A DNA stretch of 64,000 nucleotides from Cheilinus undulatus (taxonomy: Eukaryota; Chordata; Actinopteri; Labriformes; Labridae), in the NCBI RefSeq assembly GCF_018320785.1, contig NC_054872.1, positions 25,130,769-25,194,768 of the forward strand, in the 5' to 3' direction. The position numbers and the translations under genes are program-made. Positions 1 through 12,255 of this stretch are shown here, piece by piece. How positions within the stretch are numbered: position 1 is the stretch's first letter; each line of letters opens with the position of its first letter. Under the pieces are notes generated by a model, which worked only from the letters and a program-made list of their open reading frames with translations, had not been told where the DNA came from and made no database searches.

Positions 1-1813
1 AGGTGCACACTGCGGCTGATCTCCAGGCGACGCTCTCTAGTCAAGTACATGTTGAAGAGGAACTCCTTCTCCAGCTCCAGAGTCTGGTGTTTGGTGTAGG
101 GGCAGCGCTTCTTTCGGCCACTCTTTGCTGTGAGCCAGTTGGCCGTGCTTTCTATTTTCCCATCTGATGCGACAAAGAAAAGACAGAAAATTGTTAGCAA
201 CAGGTGTTTGAAAACAAACAAAAAACACAAGTTTGTGAGATATCAATCAATTTAAAAACTAAAATAAAAGATGGGCGCATTAAAAATGTTCTAACTGCAG
301 CATAAAAATAGTGCAAATAATGTGCTGTTTGAACTGAGACCTGTATACATTCAAAGTATATTAATACTGGTATATCACTGATTTATGGATTCATTAAATA
401 TTTCACACTATTTTACGCACTGTCACACACCAGCATTTACCACAACCTGCTATTTGGCCTGTTAAACAGCTTTAAGAGCAGCAGCCTGCAGCCAACTGCA
501 CCTTTATTAAGACATAAAACACAACCTGCACAGTGTGCTCAAATTAGAGCAAAGGCTTTGATGAGAGGACAAGTGTAGGACAAACGGAGCAGGCTGGATA
601 CTCTCTGTTATTAATGAAGATAAGAGTAAAAATAGTAATATAACTAATTTCCTTTGTGATTTAAAAATACCCCTCGTGCATTCTAATGATCTAAATCTCA
701 AATAGTTCCTTTAAGATTAAAACCCAGAGGCCTGTTTAACAGCGTAATAAGGCAACTATAGCGGTGTGTTTGTTGTCTGAACAGCTCGTGCATCACAATA
801 GCTTTGATTCTTGGCTCTGATTGGTCACGTTCAATTTCGTCTCATGTCTTATAAAGCTGTAAATACCCGATAAACGCGCACCTGAGAGTCTCTGACTGTT
901 GACCTAAATATTTACAGTCTGAAATTCTGAAGCTCCACTCGTGCATTCCTTTATGTTTGGCACTGGAGGGCTCATAAATAATTACAATGATTAATTCTGT
1001 TATTTCTGCTACATATTTTCACATGTCTTCACCTTTGCTGGTTTTCTCCGGACACTCCGCCCTGCAGGTCTCGGCGGGCTCAGGAGAGGAAGAGCTATCT
1101 GAGGAGAGCCGGCTGTCCTCCTCTCCGGCCGGGGCGCAGGGCGCAGGGACAGGCGCCTCCTCGTGGCTCTCCCTTCGCTCCGGCTCTGCAGAGGCAGCCT
1201 GGGAGGGCTGGCTGTCCGAGCGTGCAGGTCTCTGCAGGGTGAAGTGGTTCATGTTTGGCTGGACATCTTGGTACAGCCTTGAGGAGGAGGACGTGTACGT
1301 CTGAGACAGGCGGAAGTAGCCGGGGACCGGCAAGGTGCTCCCGGTAACCGGGCATGATGCGCTGGAGTAGGAAATGTCATCTACCGGTGCTCCTTTAGGA
1401 CATTTGTCTGACTCGTAAAGGCAGTAGGCGCTCTCCTCCTTTATGCTCGGGGAGAAGGAACACTGAGACATATGCTGGCCGCTGCTGGGCTGATCCACCC
1501 GGCACGATCTCGACGTTTCCAGCCACGTTTCCATCCCCTGAACATAGGGAGCAGAGGACGGGATCACGCTCTGGGTGACTGGCTCGTTACTGCGCTTACC
1601 GATCCCCGGAAAACACGAGCCACCGGAGAGTCCATATGAATATTCCGACGCCGGTGGCAGATAGACGCCGTTACTTTGGTAATATGAACCAGTGTCGGTT
1701 CTCACGTTGATTAAAGAGTCCACAAAAAAGGAATTTCCAGCCTGGTTGTTCGGGCATGTCATCGTTGTGGTGTAATTTGACGGAGGATGAAGATAGCCCT
1801 TTCTGGCTGACAT
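1..1813 (-). CDS. hoxa10b: Hoxa10 homeodomain transcription factor (3' part cut off by window edge)
   Basis: Posterior Hox transcription factor acting in the nucleus in axial and appendage patterning. Two exons are visible: exon 1 at 1033-1813 (start ATG 1811-1813) and exon 2 from 163 down to the window edge. The donor (AAAG|GTGAAG) and acceptor (GCATCAG|ATGGG) join in phase 1 to give TSK-D-GKIES. Exon 1 (260 codons) carries the Hox10 N-terminus MSARKGYL and the [14 protein letters not shown] segment. Exon 2 holds the Hox10 signature around [16 protein letters not shown], including the Trp (about residue 270) that binds PBC partners, and then the homeodomain from about residue 276. The window ends near homeodomain position 39 (SRSVH), so helix 3 and the stop lie outside. 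The 869-bp intron has promoter-like motifs. The 'b' assignment is inferred from synteny and N-terminal resemblance to teleost Hoxa10b. Confidence 0.95.
785..1000. promoter_or_regulatory. Possible intronic promoter/enhancer in hoxa10b
   Basis: This part of the hoxa10b intron contains an inverted CCAAT (ATTGG, 820-824), a TATAAA (850-855; the flanking CTTTATAAG also reads as a TATA-like element on the minus strand), and an AT-rich homeodomain-site cluster at 971-997 (CTCATAAATAATTAC followed by TGATTAATT) just inside the 5' splice site. Mammalian HOXA10 has transcripts encoding little more than the homeodomain, so an internal promoter is plausible. Only short motifs are seen, and function is inferred. 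Confidence 0.3.
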
Positions 1814-4800
1814 TTCTTGTGCAAAACATTGCTGAATAATTACTGATACTCACGCTTCTCACTGTAGCCTGCAGCCAATTAAAACAGCAGGCGACCAAAG
1901 ACTCCTCCCAGTCCGAGCAAGCAGCTCCTCTGTGTCAGAGATTTAGTTTAAGGCTAAAGTAAAGAAAGGACTGTTTGGAGGGGAGCATGATAGAGCTTTA
2001 GGTACAATCTTTAAATCTCACATTTTGAGCCTCAATCAGCTCCTAGAAACCTCGAGCTGCCTCTATGTAAATTTAGAACAACAACCCGTTTGACAACCCA
2101 GTTGTTAAAAGCTGTCTCTAACAGTTATGTACAATGCAGAGCTTTATGGCCACTTTTACAGCACTGTAAAAATGAAGGGTGCCTCTGAGAAGCTCAGGGT
2201 GCATCAAAATCCAAAAGGTCCTGTGTGACTCTTTTGGTGGAGGGACTTTTAACCCTTCTCGTGCTGCTCTGGTGAATATCATTGGCCTATTTTTAAGTTC
2301 CCGCGTGCACTAACAGGACGATTAATAAAGCCACTTCCCATTCACTCCACTGATCTCTATCTTATGTCTTTGTGGTGTGAATATTATGGGTTACTTACAC
2401 CATGATTGCGTCAAGATACCTTTACGTGCAAAGGCTCCACTGAGAGGTGACGCACACAGGCCCTCCTGAAGTCAGCGCCACAGATGAACAAAGAACTGGA
2501 GCTACATTTGTCTACAGTGGTCAAACATAGCGAAAAAAAAAACTGCAAGAATTGTAGCTTGTTACTGTGTTTAAAAGAACTTCTTGATTGGAATTGTCTC
2601 TTGGAAAATATCTGGTAACGCGTTGGTGTTTGTGCGCTTTTACGCACGATCCATGAAAAATGCACACACAAGGCCAAACCATTCCTACGCCTAATCTGCA
2701 TCTGTTATGATTTCGTTGAAATATAATCCCAACCTGAAACTTCACATACCACGACCTGGAAAAACATACAAGGCCTTACATGTTCTAAAATGTATTTATT
2801 TACGTCACATACTAGAGATTCTCACATTTATTTTACCTGATTTGGAGACTTTAGAATCAAATAACCTTAATTCTATCACAAAAATTAAAGTAAAAATTAA
2901 TTTAAAATATATATACAACTGGACCATTTTATCTAGAATTAGATGGCTCTGATGTGTAATATTTGTCCTTTAAAAATACATCAAAATAAAACAGTTTCTT
3001 TGTAAAGGCTCACTCTTTCGGTGAATTAGATTGGGGTAAAAAAAAAAAGGTTTTCAGTATGCTGGGTTGCCTTTAAACGTATAGTAGACACAAAATGGTA
3101 TACGGGATTTAATATAAGATTTCTAAAAGTCATATTTCAACCTATGCTTCATTAAAAATTGCCAGCAGGGTTAAAAGTTGATAACTCGGGTCTGCAGATT
3201 TAGGTTAGCAGTAAAATGTCTCCTAAGGTGAGTTTCGCCCTGAAATAAAACAAAAGCCAGGTCCGTTTTCTTACTCGTCTGGAGCCTCAGAGACTAGAAA
3301 TGAGAGTTATGTCCAGATATTTTATTTGTGGTCAAACGTGCTGCGGTGTGCAGCCTGAATGAATGAGAAGACTCATTAATACTATCAGACACTCTCTGTG
3401 AGGTGTCAGTGCGCGCTGTGGGTGAGCTCCTCGTATATTGTTAGAGCCATAAAACTATTTTGGTTTTATTACACGTTTTCCGTTTAAGATGTACGTTGGA
3501 AATTAATTAAAACCCAACACTAACATCATATTGATGTTTCTATTCGTAAACGTGCCAGAGCGCACGCACGCACGCACAGAAATCACGTTTACGTTTGCCA
3601 ACTGACGTAAACAAATGAGGGGGAAATTGTCTACGTTTGATATGGTTGTACTGGTCAACTATATGAATTGAAATCACATTGTATAAATGCAGCATTTATT
3701 TAAAGTGGGTCATAGAAGTTCGTGTGACATCTAGGCCCTCATGATCTTGTTACTCTGCGCGCATTAATCTCTCCAGACCTCTGCTGAACTGCAACCTGAT
3801 AACCTGAGGTAAACTTGATGCTCAGGAGGCATTTTAATATCTCTTTTAACTTTTCAACATCTGCTAGCTTGTGGTTATACTGACAGCAAACATCATAACA
3901 TCTACATGTAAGTGAAATCTTCCCTTTTAAGCACAAATTTATGCAAACCTCACTAAATAACGCAGAGGAACTGCGCAGTCATGACGTCTTCATGGTAAAA
4001 GTATGCATGCCTACCTTAACAATGGGATCCTGAGGTGTGGACACATTAAAGCAGCTGATCATCCAGTCAAACTTCTTTTATATCTCAATTCACGGCAATG
4101 ACATTGATCTGAGCAGCGCCACCCAGTGGCCGCAGACGGCCCTTTTAGGCCTATAGCACCGCAACGCAACACAACACGCAGAATATTCCGACCACAGTAA
4201 GAAGCTGAAACAAATGACGCCGCAAAGGTTCGTGGACGCAGGCTTTGAATGCTCCCAGCCGCTGTTTTCAGCCCCTTAGTCACAGTTAATAACCTTGGTC
4301 TCAGACGCTTTATTGCACTCCACTCCAAATGCTCCAGACGAATCTGCGTTTTATGGCCAAGTTACTGGAGCAACTGGGAGGATGTGCAGCAATCAAAGCG
4401 GAATTCCTGGGAGCCTCACAGGATGCACAGTATAAGGAAGGCATCAGGGCCCTTATTAGCTTATAGCCGGCTATTCAAAGTTGTTTTCAGGGGCCTGGTG
4501 TTACACGTAAAGCCACATGAACACAGAGTTTGGACATGTTTTTACGCACGAAAGCAGCATTCTTACCGTTACTTTGAAGTTAAATAAATATCCATGAGAT
4601 AAATGAATTACCTGGAAACTGATGGGAAAGACTGAATTTAAAGACTCCAGATCACAAATAAATGACAACACAGAATGTAACGATTGTAATCATGATCTGG
4701 AGCTGTAATCCTCCTCTTGTACGCCTTTAACGTCACCGTCTGACGCTGCACAAATAGTCTATAGATCAACTTTGATCAACTATTTCAGTGAGAGTAAAAT

Positions 4801-5678
4801 GGCACAAATAGATTTATAGCCATTGCAATAAAGCGACCTGTGACGTCGTCATGCATTCAGACAAGATTATTTCAGTTCATGTTAGGTCAGAAATGAGTCA
4901 TTAAACCAAAAACAATGAAGCCCTTTGTAGTGGATATCAAATAATAACTGCAGCGGATGCCATTCCAGCATAGGGGAATAAAAAAGCATCAGACCTCCAA
5001 AACATGCACCTGATATGAGCCACGTGCTTCCATATAAAACAAAATATAGGATTATGTTACATTAACGTTTAGGGCCAACTTTACGGCCGAGAGATCAACA
5101 ATGCCTGCCATAGAGGGTCAGACGCAGATGTTAAATATCAGCCTTAACACGCATGAACTGGGATCAGATTATAACCCAAGTATGCAGCCCTGACTTAAAT
5201 TCTTGAGGCTGAGGATCTGTGCCAAAAATGTCAGCTGGGACCTGATAGTAATTCCAAAACACACAACACAAATAAGCCTAGTTTTCCAGTCATAGGAGCT
5301 GTATTTGTATCCTAAAATTAAGGAGGAAAGGAGAATTGTCAAGATTTCTGACCACAACAGTTGCGTGTGCGTGCGTCAGTTTAGGGGGAAAAAAATAAAT
5401 TTATTAGATTATATAAGGGGGAATCAGACACATTTGGTTTTACGCGGAGACATTTTGAAATTTGACCATTTGCGCACGAGGAAAAAACAGATCTACATAA
5501 TAATAATATTAATAATAACAATAATAATAATAGTTTAATGACAAAATATTGTATAAATAGAATTCTTTATGAGATTTGGCACAATAAACTCGCCATTCCG
5601 TCCATGTAAAATGCAGATTTGTGTTGTGCATGTGTATTTGTATTTGTGCACGTGAGTCTCTTTGATGTCAAGTCTTTT
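1814..5678. other. hoxa11b-hoxa10b intergenic region
   Basis: About 3.9 kb, AT-rich, with no ORF that looks coding and no transposon I recognise. The first few hundred bases above 1813 should hold the hoxa10b promoter and 5' UTR; an inverted CCAAT-like ATTGG on the minus strand lies near 1872-1880. A short (ACGC)n run lies near 3566-3578 and an (ATA)n run at about 5498-5535. The sequence at 5399-5404 reads AATAAA on the minus strand and is a candidate hoxa11b poly(A) signal about 275 bp after the stop. A CTCF-like motif at 4116-4129 is listed separately. Confidence 0.6.
4116..4129 (-). promoter_or_regulatory. CTCF-like motif between hoxa10b and hoxa11b
   Basis: The plus strand reads GCGCCACCCAGTGG. 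This fits the reverse-orientation CTCF core GCGCCMYCTRSTGG with one mismatch. On the minus strand it reads CCACTGGGTGGCGC followed by TGCTC. The motif is seen directly; binding is inferred. Confidence 0.45.
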
Positions 5679-7494
5679 TCAGATCAGAGGGTTTGTGGTG
5701 TAGTACTGTAAACGGTCTCTGTTCAGTTTCTTCTCCTTCATCCTCCTGTTCTGAAACCAGATTTTCACCTGGCGGTCAGTCAGATTGAGCATCCGCGAGA
5801 GCTGCAGCCGTTTCTCCTTGTTGATGTAAACGCTGAAAAAGAACTCCCTCTCCAGTTCCCTGATCTGATATTTGGAATACGGGCATCTCTTCTTGCGCGT
5901 CCTCTGGCCACCTGGAAGAAAAAAAATCAAAATGTGAATAAAATGCACATGAGATGTTGCAGAAAGCATTAATAAATGAAACAGGAGTGTGAGTTCCTGC
6001 TTGGAGCAGCCGCGGTGGTCTGATCTGAGCTTTGGAGTTCAAGGGTCTCCCTCCTCTCAGGGCCTACAGATCTGTAAACAAAGACTGGACTTGATGGAGG
6101 GGCACGTGAAGGATTGCATGTCGGAAGTTGTGAAGGAAAAAACTTTTTGTAAACTCACACTGGCAACGTTTTTTAAGAGCAGTGCCGCTTAAAGCAGTCA
6201 TGGGTATCATGTATCTGATATGCTTGTATTGCGTATTTTTGATTTCACTGTGCGTAAAAAGAGCGGTCGTTTTAGTGTCAGTGGGGAAAGTGCCAGGGAA
6301 AGCAGTTGTTGAATTAAATCCTCGCAAATCCAGTGGATGTGTAAATATTTATCTTGAAATAAGCAGCAGGGTTTAAGGCTAAATCTGGCGCAAAGTCAGA
6401 TTGAAATGCCTCAGCAGTTCACATCAGTCAACCTGTAATGCACCTAATAAAGCGTCCCAAAAGTTTACATGTGGCAAGAAATATTAAAACTAAATAATTA
6501 TAAGCACACTGACTAAAATATGGGAGACAAAAAATTACATCTTAAATCTCTGCGAGGTTTTGATTGCTCCTTAATTGTTTTATAAAGAGCCTGCCATAAC
6601 ACAAGTTTATAGGCTGACTATTAAAGTGTATTTACGCACAACTATGGCGCAAAAACCCATGATATTTGGTTTGAAATATTGACAGACAAGCTTAAAGCCA
6701 AAGTCTTCACGGCCAATTTCAATCCCAAGCACGTGATCTTGTCCTTTCTAACATAGTTTTGTTATAGGGGAAATCTGTAGGCCCTCTATAAACCTTCCGT
6801 GCTTATAAAACAGCATATAAAACGCTTTAAGAGCAGCGCTTTAGATGTTTCTCCTGGCTACACTCAGGCTCTACTCACTGCTGCTCCTGCTCCTCTTCTC
6901 CTCGCTCTGTCCGGGCGAGGATTTGGGGCTGAAACTCTCCGCCGTGTCCGAGCCGGCGTGCGCCGGAGCGGGGCTCGTTTTGACCGCATGTCTGTCCGTG
7001 TCCGCTGCTGCCGCTTGTGCTGTGGGGGTCGTGCTGTCCTCCGCGCTGCCGTACGCGGTGTCGAAGAACTGGTCGAAAGCCTGCGGCAGGACGCCGTTCC
7101 TACCCACGCTGCCGTAGAAGCCTCCTGGCGTCGGAGTGCTGACGCCGCTGGAGTGGCTCGCGCTCGAGCTGCCTTTCACCAGGATATCTCCCCCCCGTGA
7201 GGTCGGGGTCGTCCAGCCGTCCCTGTGCGCGATGTCCTCAGCGTAGCAGTGCGTCAGGCTCCCCCTGCTGTGGTGCCATTTACTGGAAGCGTCTATCCCA
7301 TAGTCCCTGAACGCAACATCTCTTACGGATGGGACCTGTGGCAGCGCTGAGGACTGGTAGGGGTATGTCACGGGGCAAGAGGACTGGCTCTGGGTTAAAT
7401 AATGAGGCAGACCCGAGAAGTCAGCTCCGGAGACGTAGTAAGTGCAGCTTGGTAAATACATATTAGAGGCAGGGATCCGCTCATCAAAATCCAT
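5679..7494 (-). CDS. hoxa11b: Hoxa11 homeodomain transcription factor
   Basis: Posterior Hox transcription factor, nuclear, in mammals required for limb zeugopod and urogenital patterning. Exon 1 is 6879-7494 (ATG 7492-7494; [17 protein letters not shown] matches the Hox11 N-terminal domain). Exon 2 is 5679-5911 including the stop. Donor A|GTGAGT and acceptor TTCTTCCAG|GTGG join in phase 1 to give [16 protein letters not shown]. The product is 282 residues, the usual size for the family. The homeodomain spans about residues 210-269, with the intact recognition helix [16 protein letters not shown], followed by the conserved tail ending TTNPLI. A TATA-like TTTATAA (minus strand, about 7527-7533) lies about 35 bp upstream of the ATG. 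Exon 1 is GC-rich and Ser-rich near its end. The assignment to Hox11 is secure; the 'b' copy is inferred from synteny. Confidence 0.96.
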
Positions 7495-9739
7495 ATTCTG
7501 CTGCTGTGAGGGGGGAAAAAACGCTCCTTATAAAAATCCGCTCATAGTTCCTCCGCGCGCAGCGCTCCAGTCACTTTGAGGCAGACTACTGGAGCTGAAA
7601 TCCTTAGACGTACAAGCTGACGTGGGGATCCATCTCTATCCATTCCTGAGGGCCAGAGCCATGTGACCACTGGCACAAAATGACAGCTAGCCTACGCCTC
7701 AACGTGTAGGCTATAAGAGTCAATGAGTTTATAAAGCAGGCGTTTGGCTGAATGGAGAAGGAAAAATACAGAGAGGGAATTACGCACAGACAGTTTATGC
7801 TATTTTCACATGACTGGATATTCATTTTTTCTCATTTAGGCTTAATCCTATCCAACTATAGGCAGCCATCATTAAAGTAGGTGTACCATCTTAAACAGAG
7901 TTTTATACCCACTTTTAAAGCTGCTCTACCTGCAGTTTTTTTTTACTTTTAGGTCATTTTAGAGCAAACCTCACCTTAACCCTCACCTTAACCTTTATGC
8001 AGACATTTCAGAGATTTCAGACAGAAACTCAAGTTTACTATTTATCATTTGAAATGATGTCATTGTTGCACTAATGACAGGTATGACTTAAACATAGCTG
8101 GACGGATATATTTAAACTCATAGTCCACAAGTGGCGGAGTAACGCGAGACATATAGAGCACTTTGTCACGCATTAGTCCAGTTTAGCAGCCAGGGACAGA
8201 TCGACAGCAGCCTTGGGTAATCTGACATGTTTGTTTGAACGAGAAATTTCTAAATGGAGCACTAATTCATAGAGAATTTATCATTTATGCGCTAAAACAT
8301 TAAACATCTCTAAATATGTACAAATATGGCACCAATTTATCCCGGTTTTGTGTTCATGCTTCAAAGTCGACTAGCCCTTAGCATTTCTGTGTAGGCCTAT
8401 CATTACTGACACTAGATTTTGTTTATTCCATGACGTAAAATCTATAAGCTATTCTTTAAATATATATGCATGCATCACTAATATATCAGAGTTGTATTGT
8501 TTTGCGTAAAAGCCTTTTAAAAAGGCTTCTTTGCAGATAGCGCGCATAGCCATACTGGACCATTACGCACGCGCAGATTGCGTATGTATCAAAAGTTAGG
8601 ATTACAATCAGACAGGGAAAGAAGAAGCCTGAGTGTAGATTAGATGAGTGATATCAGCTGATCAAAAACAACGCGACAGAGCATGCGTACAATGCAAACA
8701 CGTGCACACATGCTGTTTACGGTTAAGAATAACAGAAACATTAACAGATTTCCTACACTGAAATCTGTTTACATTCGTCATCAGTGTGAGTGGACACATC
8801 TCATACCACGGATCCTGTTCTTTTTGAACTTCGTCATAATTCACCTTTCATCTCTCAAAGCCTGAAAACTCGTCACGTAGCTCACTGTGGATTATTCCAC
8901 GCCACCCAGGTGACTTAAACACGCCATTCCAGCATGGAACCGTTAGGTCTTTTAGTTTCTCTTCTTGATTAAGAAATTAAACAATAGGTTCATGATAAGA
9001 GGAATTTGTCGCACGCAGAGTTCACAGAGTGATTCTGTATCCCTCCGCGCGTGTATCACAACAGCTTTAACCACAAAAACACTGGCTTTCACGTGGAACC
9101 CGGGCCTGTAAATGTGCGCTAATCCATGAGACACTTTTCATAGAGATCGAGTGGCCGCTGTGAGCATGGAGGCTGTGTGTAAACAAAAACCTTGACCTCC
9201 AGCCGCTGATCAGATGGAGAAAAAGTACTGCAGGTCTGGCTTTTCTAGAAAATATTACAGACGCCTTTAAAAACACTTTGACACTTTACAAAAGTAAAAA
9301 CTTCACGTGCTTTAAAATTGCACAGGATTTAGGTGAGCAGGGGTCCATTAAACAATTTATAGCCTACCATTTGTTGACGCATGAAAGTCATGGCTCGTTG
9401 TTTCCAAGCGACATAAAGGCTGACTGTAGTAAAACCCTGCTGGTCTGAGGAACCAGAAAGAGTTAAAGGTAACCGGATAACTCAGTCTAAGAGACATTTT
9501 AGAATACGAATGTAGTAAAAAAAAAAAAGGTTTTTTGGAATTGATGAGACAAGGTCAGTGTAGTTATAGGCCAACTTTTTCTCTCAAGAGAAATCTTAAA
9601 TCAAGAAACAAACTTTCCCAATGTCCCAATTATTGTTAAAATATCAGAAAATAAAATCTGAAAAAACCTGCCCTTGGCCAGGGCAGCTCATATTAAACTG
9701 GGAATCTGTAAAAGGGGAAAGAATAACATTTATGTTTCT
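7495..9739. other. Upstream region of hoxa11b, gene-free
   Basis: No supported coding sequence. The part next to 7495 should contain the hoxa11b promoter; a second TATAAA-like sequence lies near 7730-7735. The remainder is AT-rich, unique-looking sequence with short tracts such as a poly(A) run near 9517-9528. I see no transposon here. Confidence 0.5.
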
Positions 9740-9812
9740 CTTTTTTTTTTTTTTTTTTTTGTTGTTGTTGTTGTTTGTTTGTTTGTTTTGTTTTGTTTTT
9801 TGTTTTGTAAAA
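9740..9812. repeat. Poly(T)/(GTT)n/(GTTT)n low-complexity tract
   Basis: A run of about 20 T is followed by GTT repeats and then GTTT and GTTTT repeats. It sits directly upstream of the approximately 210-bp tandem array. It is a simple sequence repeat. Confidence 0.9.
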
Positions 9813-9896
9813 ACAAGAAAAATGGTTTGTTTATTTTTTGTGTTCTGATTAAAAAAAGATCAAAGAATGTACATTATTTTATTTTTATTCTTTAAT

Positions 9897-10690
9897 TATT
9901 CATTTATTGATTTCTTTGAAATACAAGAAAGGGAAACAGAAAAAATAGTTCATTTTTGTTTCCTGTTATTTTATTCCAAATTTAATACCCACTCCCAAAT
10001 TACTGGCACGGAGTCACACATAAAAGGAAAAACAAGAATGTTACATCACCAGTGTTCTGTTTTTTGGTCTTCCTTTTTGATCAGAGCACAAAATCAGTAA
10101 ATACGAAAAATGTTTCTCATTTATTGATTTCATTTGAAATACAAAAAAGGGAAACAGAAAAAATATATTTTCTGTTATTTGATTCCAAATCTAATACCCA
10201 TTCCCAAATTATTGGCACTAAGTCACACATACAAGGAAAAAAAAAGAATGTTACATCACCAGTGTTCCATTCTTTGGGCTTCCTTTTTGATCAGAGCACA
10301 AAATCAATAAGTATAAAAAGTGTTTTTCAATTATTGATTTCTTTTGGAATACAAAAAAGGAAACAGAACAACAAAAATAGTTGTCTTTTTGTTGTCTTTA
10401 TACTCCCAATTTAATAGCACCAAGCCACACAAAACAAAAAAAGAATGTTACATCACAAAAAAGGAAACAAAACAAATAAGGTTCATTTTTATCTGTTATT
10501 CCTCATCCCAGATAACTAACATCAAGTCATACATAACAGGAAAAAAGAATGTTACATCACTAGTGTTCCAATCTTTGGTCCTCCTTCTTTTTATCCCTAA
10601 TTTAACAGCACCCTAGCACACATAAGAGGAAAGAGAATGTTACATTACAAAAAAAGGGAAGCAAAACAAAAAACGCAAGGCATTTTTTTT
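9897..10690. repeat. Degenerate tandem array with ~210-bp unit
   Basis: The landmark ATTGATTTC followed by GAAATACAA and GGGAAACAGAA starts at 9901, 10118 and 10328, giving spacings of 217 and 210 bp. Each unit also carries CCAAATTTAATACCC-like, AGTCACACATA, GAATGTTACATCAC and CAGTGTTC blocks in the same order. Two more decayed units follow from about 10440 and 10560, with the GAATGTTACATCAC block at about 10444, 10546 and 10633. It contains no protein domain. It lies between hoxa11b and hoxa13b, where repeats are unusual. Confidence 0.85.
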
Positions 10691-12241
10691 CTATTCATGT
10701 TTTAGGTTTCTTTTTTTTAAACAGTAACTGGAAAACAGCTTGTTTCTTGGTTTTAGATTGCTCATTTAAAAACAAAACTCCATTACCATAAAATACTACG
10801 ACCATATTAGTTATACCTTTTAATTAATGAAGTTTTGCAGACAAAGGAACTACTTGGTGCGAGTTCAAGTCCTGACATTCACCACATTTTCTGGTCCTGT
10901 CTCCATAACTAGACTGTTAAATTATTATTTTACAACATATCACTATAATTCCTATATATCTATGTAGGATCATTCAGGCAATTACAGTTAAATTTTAGTT
11001 TAAGATGTATTTGCGTGTAGTTCAATACATGAAAATACCATTAAAAATGTCAAAGCTATCCTATTTGTCATTCTTTTTTATTTTTGTGGAATAAGCATCA
11101 ATAAAATGTCAAATCTGGTATTTTAACAGCAGGCTGCATTTGAATACACTGAAAAAGACTTTTGTTAGAGAACTTTTCAGATTGGCTTAGTCAGATAAGC
11201 AGTTTTTTTAAGTAGTCAGGTCCAACAATGACGTTTTTTCAGTGTAACACTGAAGTGAAGAAAATCTTATTTTCTTGTGCATGTCAGTGTGTCGGTATCT
11301 ATCTGTTTGTCAGGCTGCTGCTGTAAACAAAAGTGTTGAACATGTTGTGTTGTTCAGCAATTAAAGTCAGCTGTAAATCACAGACGGTCACTGACAGCAG
11401 GGTTCAATGTTGTTTGTGCTGAAGCTCCGCATCTGTTTACACTTGAATCACGGACTGTTCCTTTAAAGACAAATATTCACTCATTCTTCTCTGACATTTC
11501 TGATATTTCTGAGCACTTCATTGAGTTTATAGAGAGGAAGTTTGCAACACACTTAGTATTTTATTTATTCATATATTTGTTTTCTGGGCTTTCAGTCTCT
11601 CACATGTTTAACAGCTGAAATTTGAAGCAGATGTTTATTGGAGTGTAGTATTAAAAATGTCCTGTAAAATATAGAAAAGACTGATGTGGGTTCAGATTAA
11701 ACATATTAGCACTGCTTCCTTGTGGCCTGTATTTAATGGCTGGATTTGATTTGTCATTGAGGATATTTTAATTGATTGTAACTTACTGCTGTATATGTGG
11801 TTGCCATCTGTGCTGTGATGGCATAGAGATGTAACAGTCATGACATTAAATGCTCCAAATGAGAGTCTGATCAAATGTGTTGATTAAATATGCTGTCAGA
11901 CTTGGAAAACATTAGTCTATTGACTGTTGTTTATATTTATTTGTTTGTTTGATGTCTTCGCCGCCTGTTTTAAAGCTGACTCCAGACAAAGCTGCAGGCA
12001 TCCTCCAGCTGAGGCAGGCAAAGACCACCAGAAAAGATCAAATGTGCTACACTGAACCATATCACAGAGGGCTTTTATCATTTGGCTCAGACAACCGTCA
12101 TAGCAGAAACATTTAATCCTCAGAGTTCGACGACATTACATCTGTTTACTAAACGGCAAAGATCCCATCATTGGTGTTATTGATTCATGCCTGCACTCAC
12201 ACATACGGGTCTTTAGGGGTGACGTGCACAGTCCTGACTAG

Positions 12242-12255
12242 CAGTTAGGGGGCGC
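12242..12255 (+). promoter_or_regulatory. CTCF-like motif between hoxa11b and hoxa13b (distal)
   Basis: The sequence CAGTTAGGGGGCGC contains the CTCF core TAGGGGGCGC on the plus strand, but the upstream CCA part is imperfect. A CRE-like TGACGTGC lies about 20 bp upstream. The call is motif-only. Confidence 0.35.

Noticed and set aside
987-1304. 105-codon plus-strand ORF opposite hoxa10b exon 1
   Set aside because: Antisense shadow of the Ser/Pro/Glu-rich part of Hoxa10, with no independent evidence.
6799-7200. 133-codon plus-strand ORF opposite hoxa11b exon 1
   Set aside because: It is the antisense shadow of a GC-rich coding exon. Codon composition and lack of any family motif give no support; the minus-strand frame is a clear Hox11.
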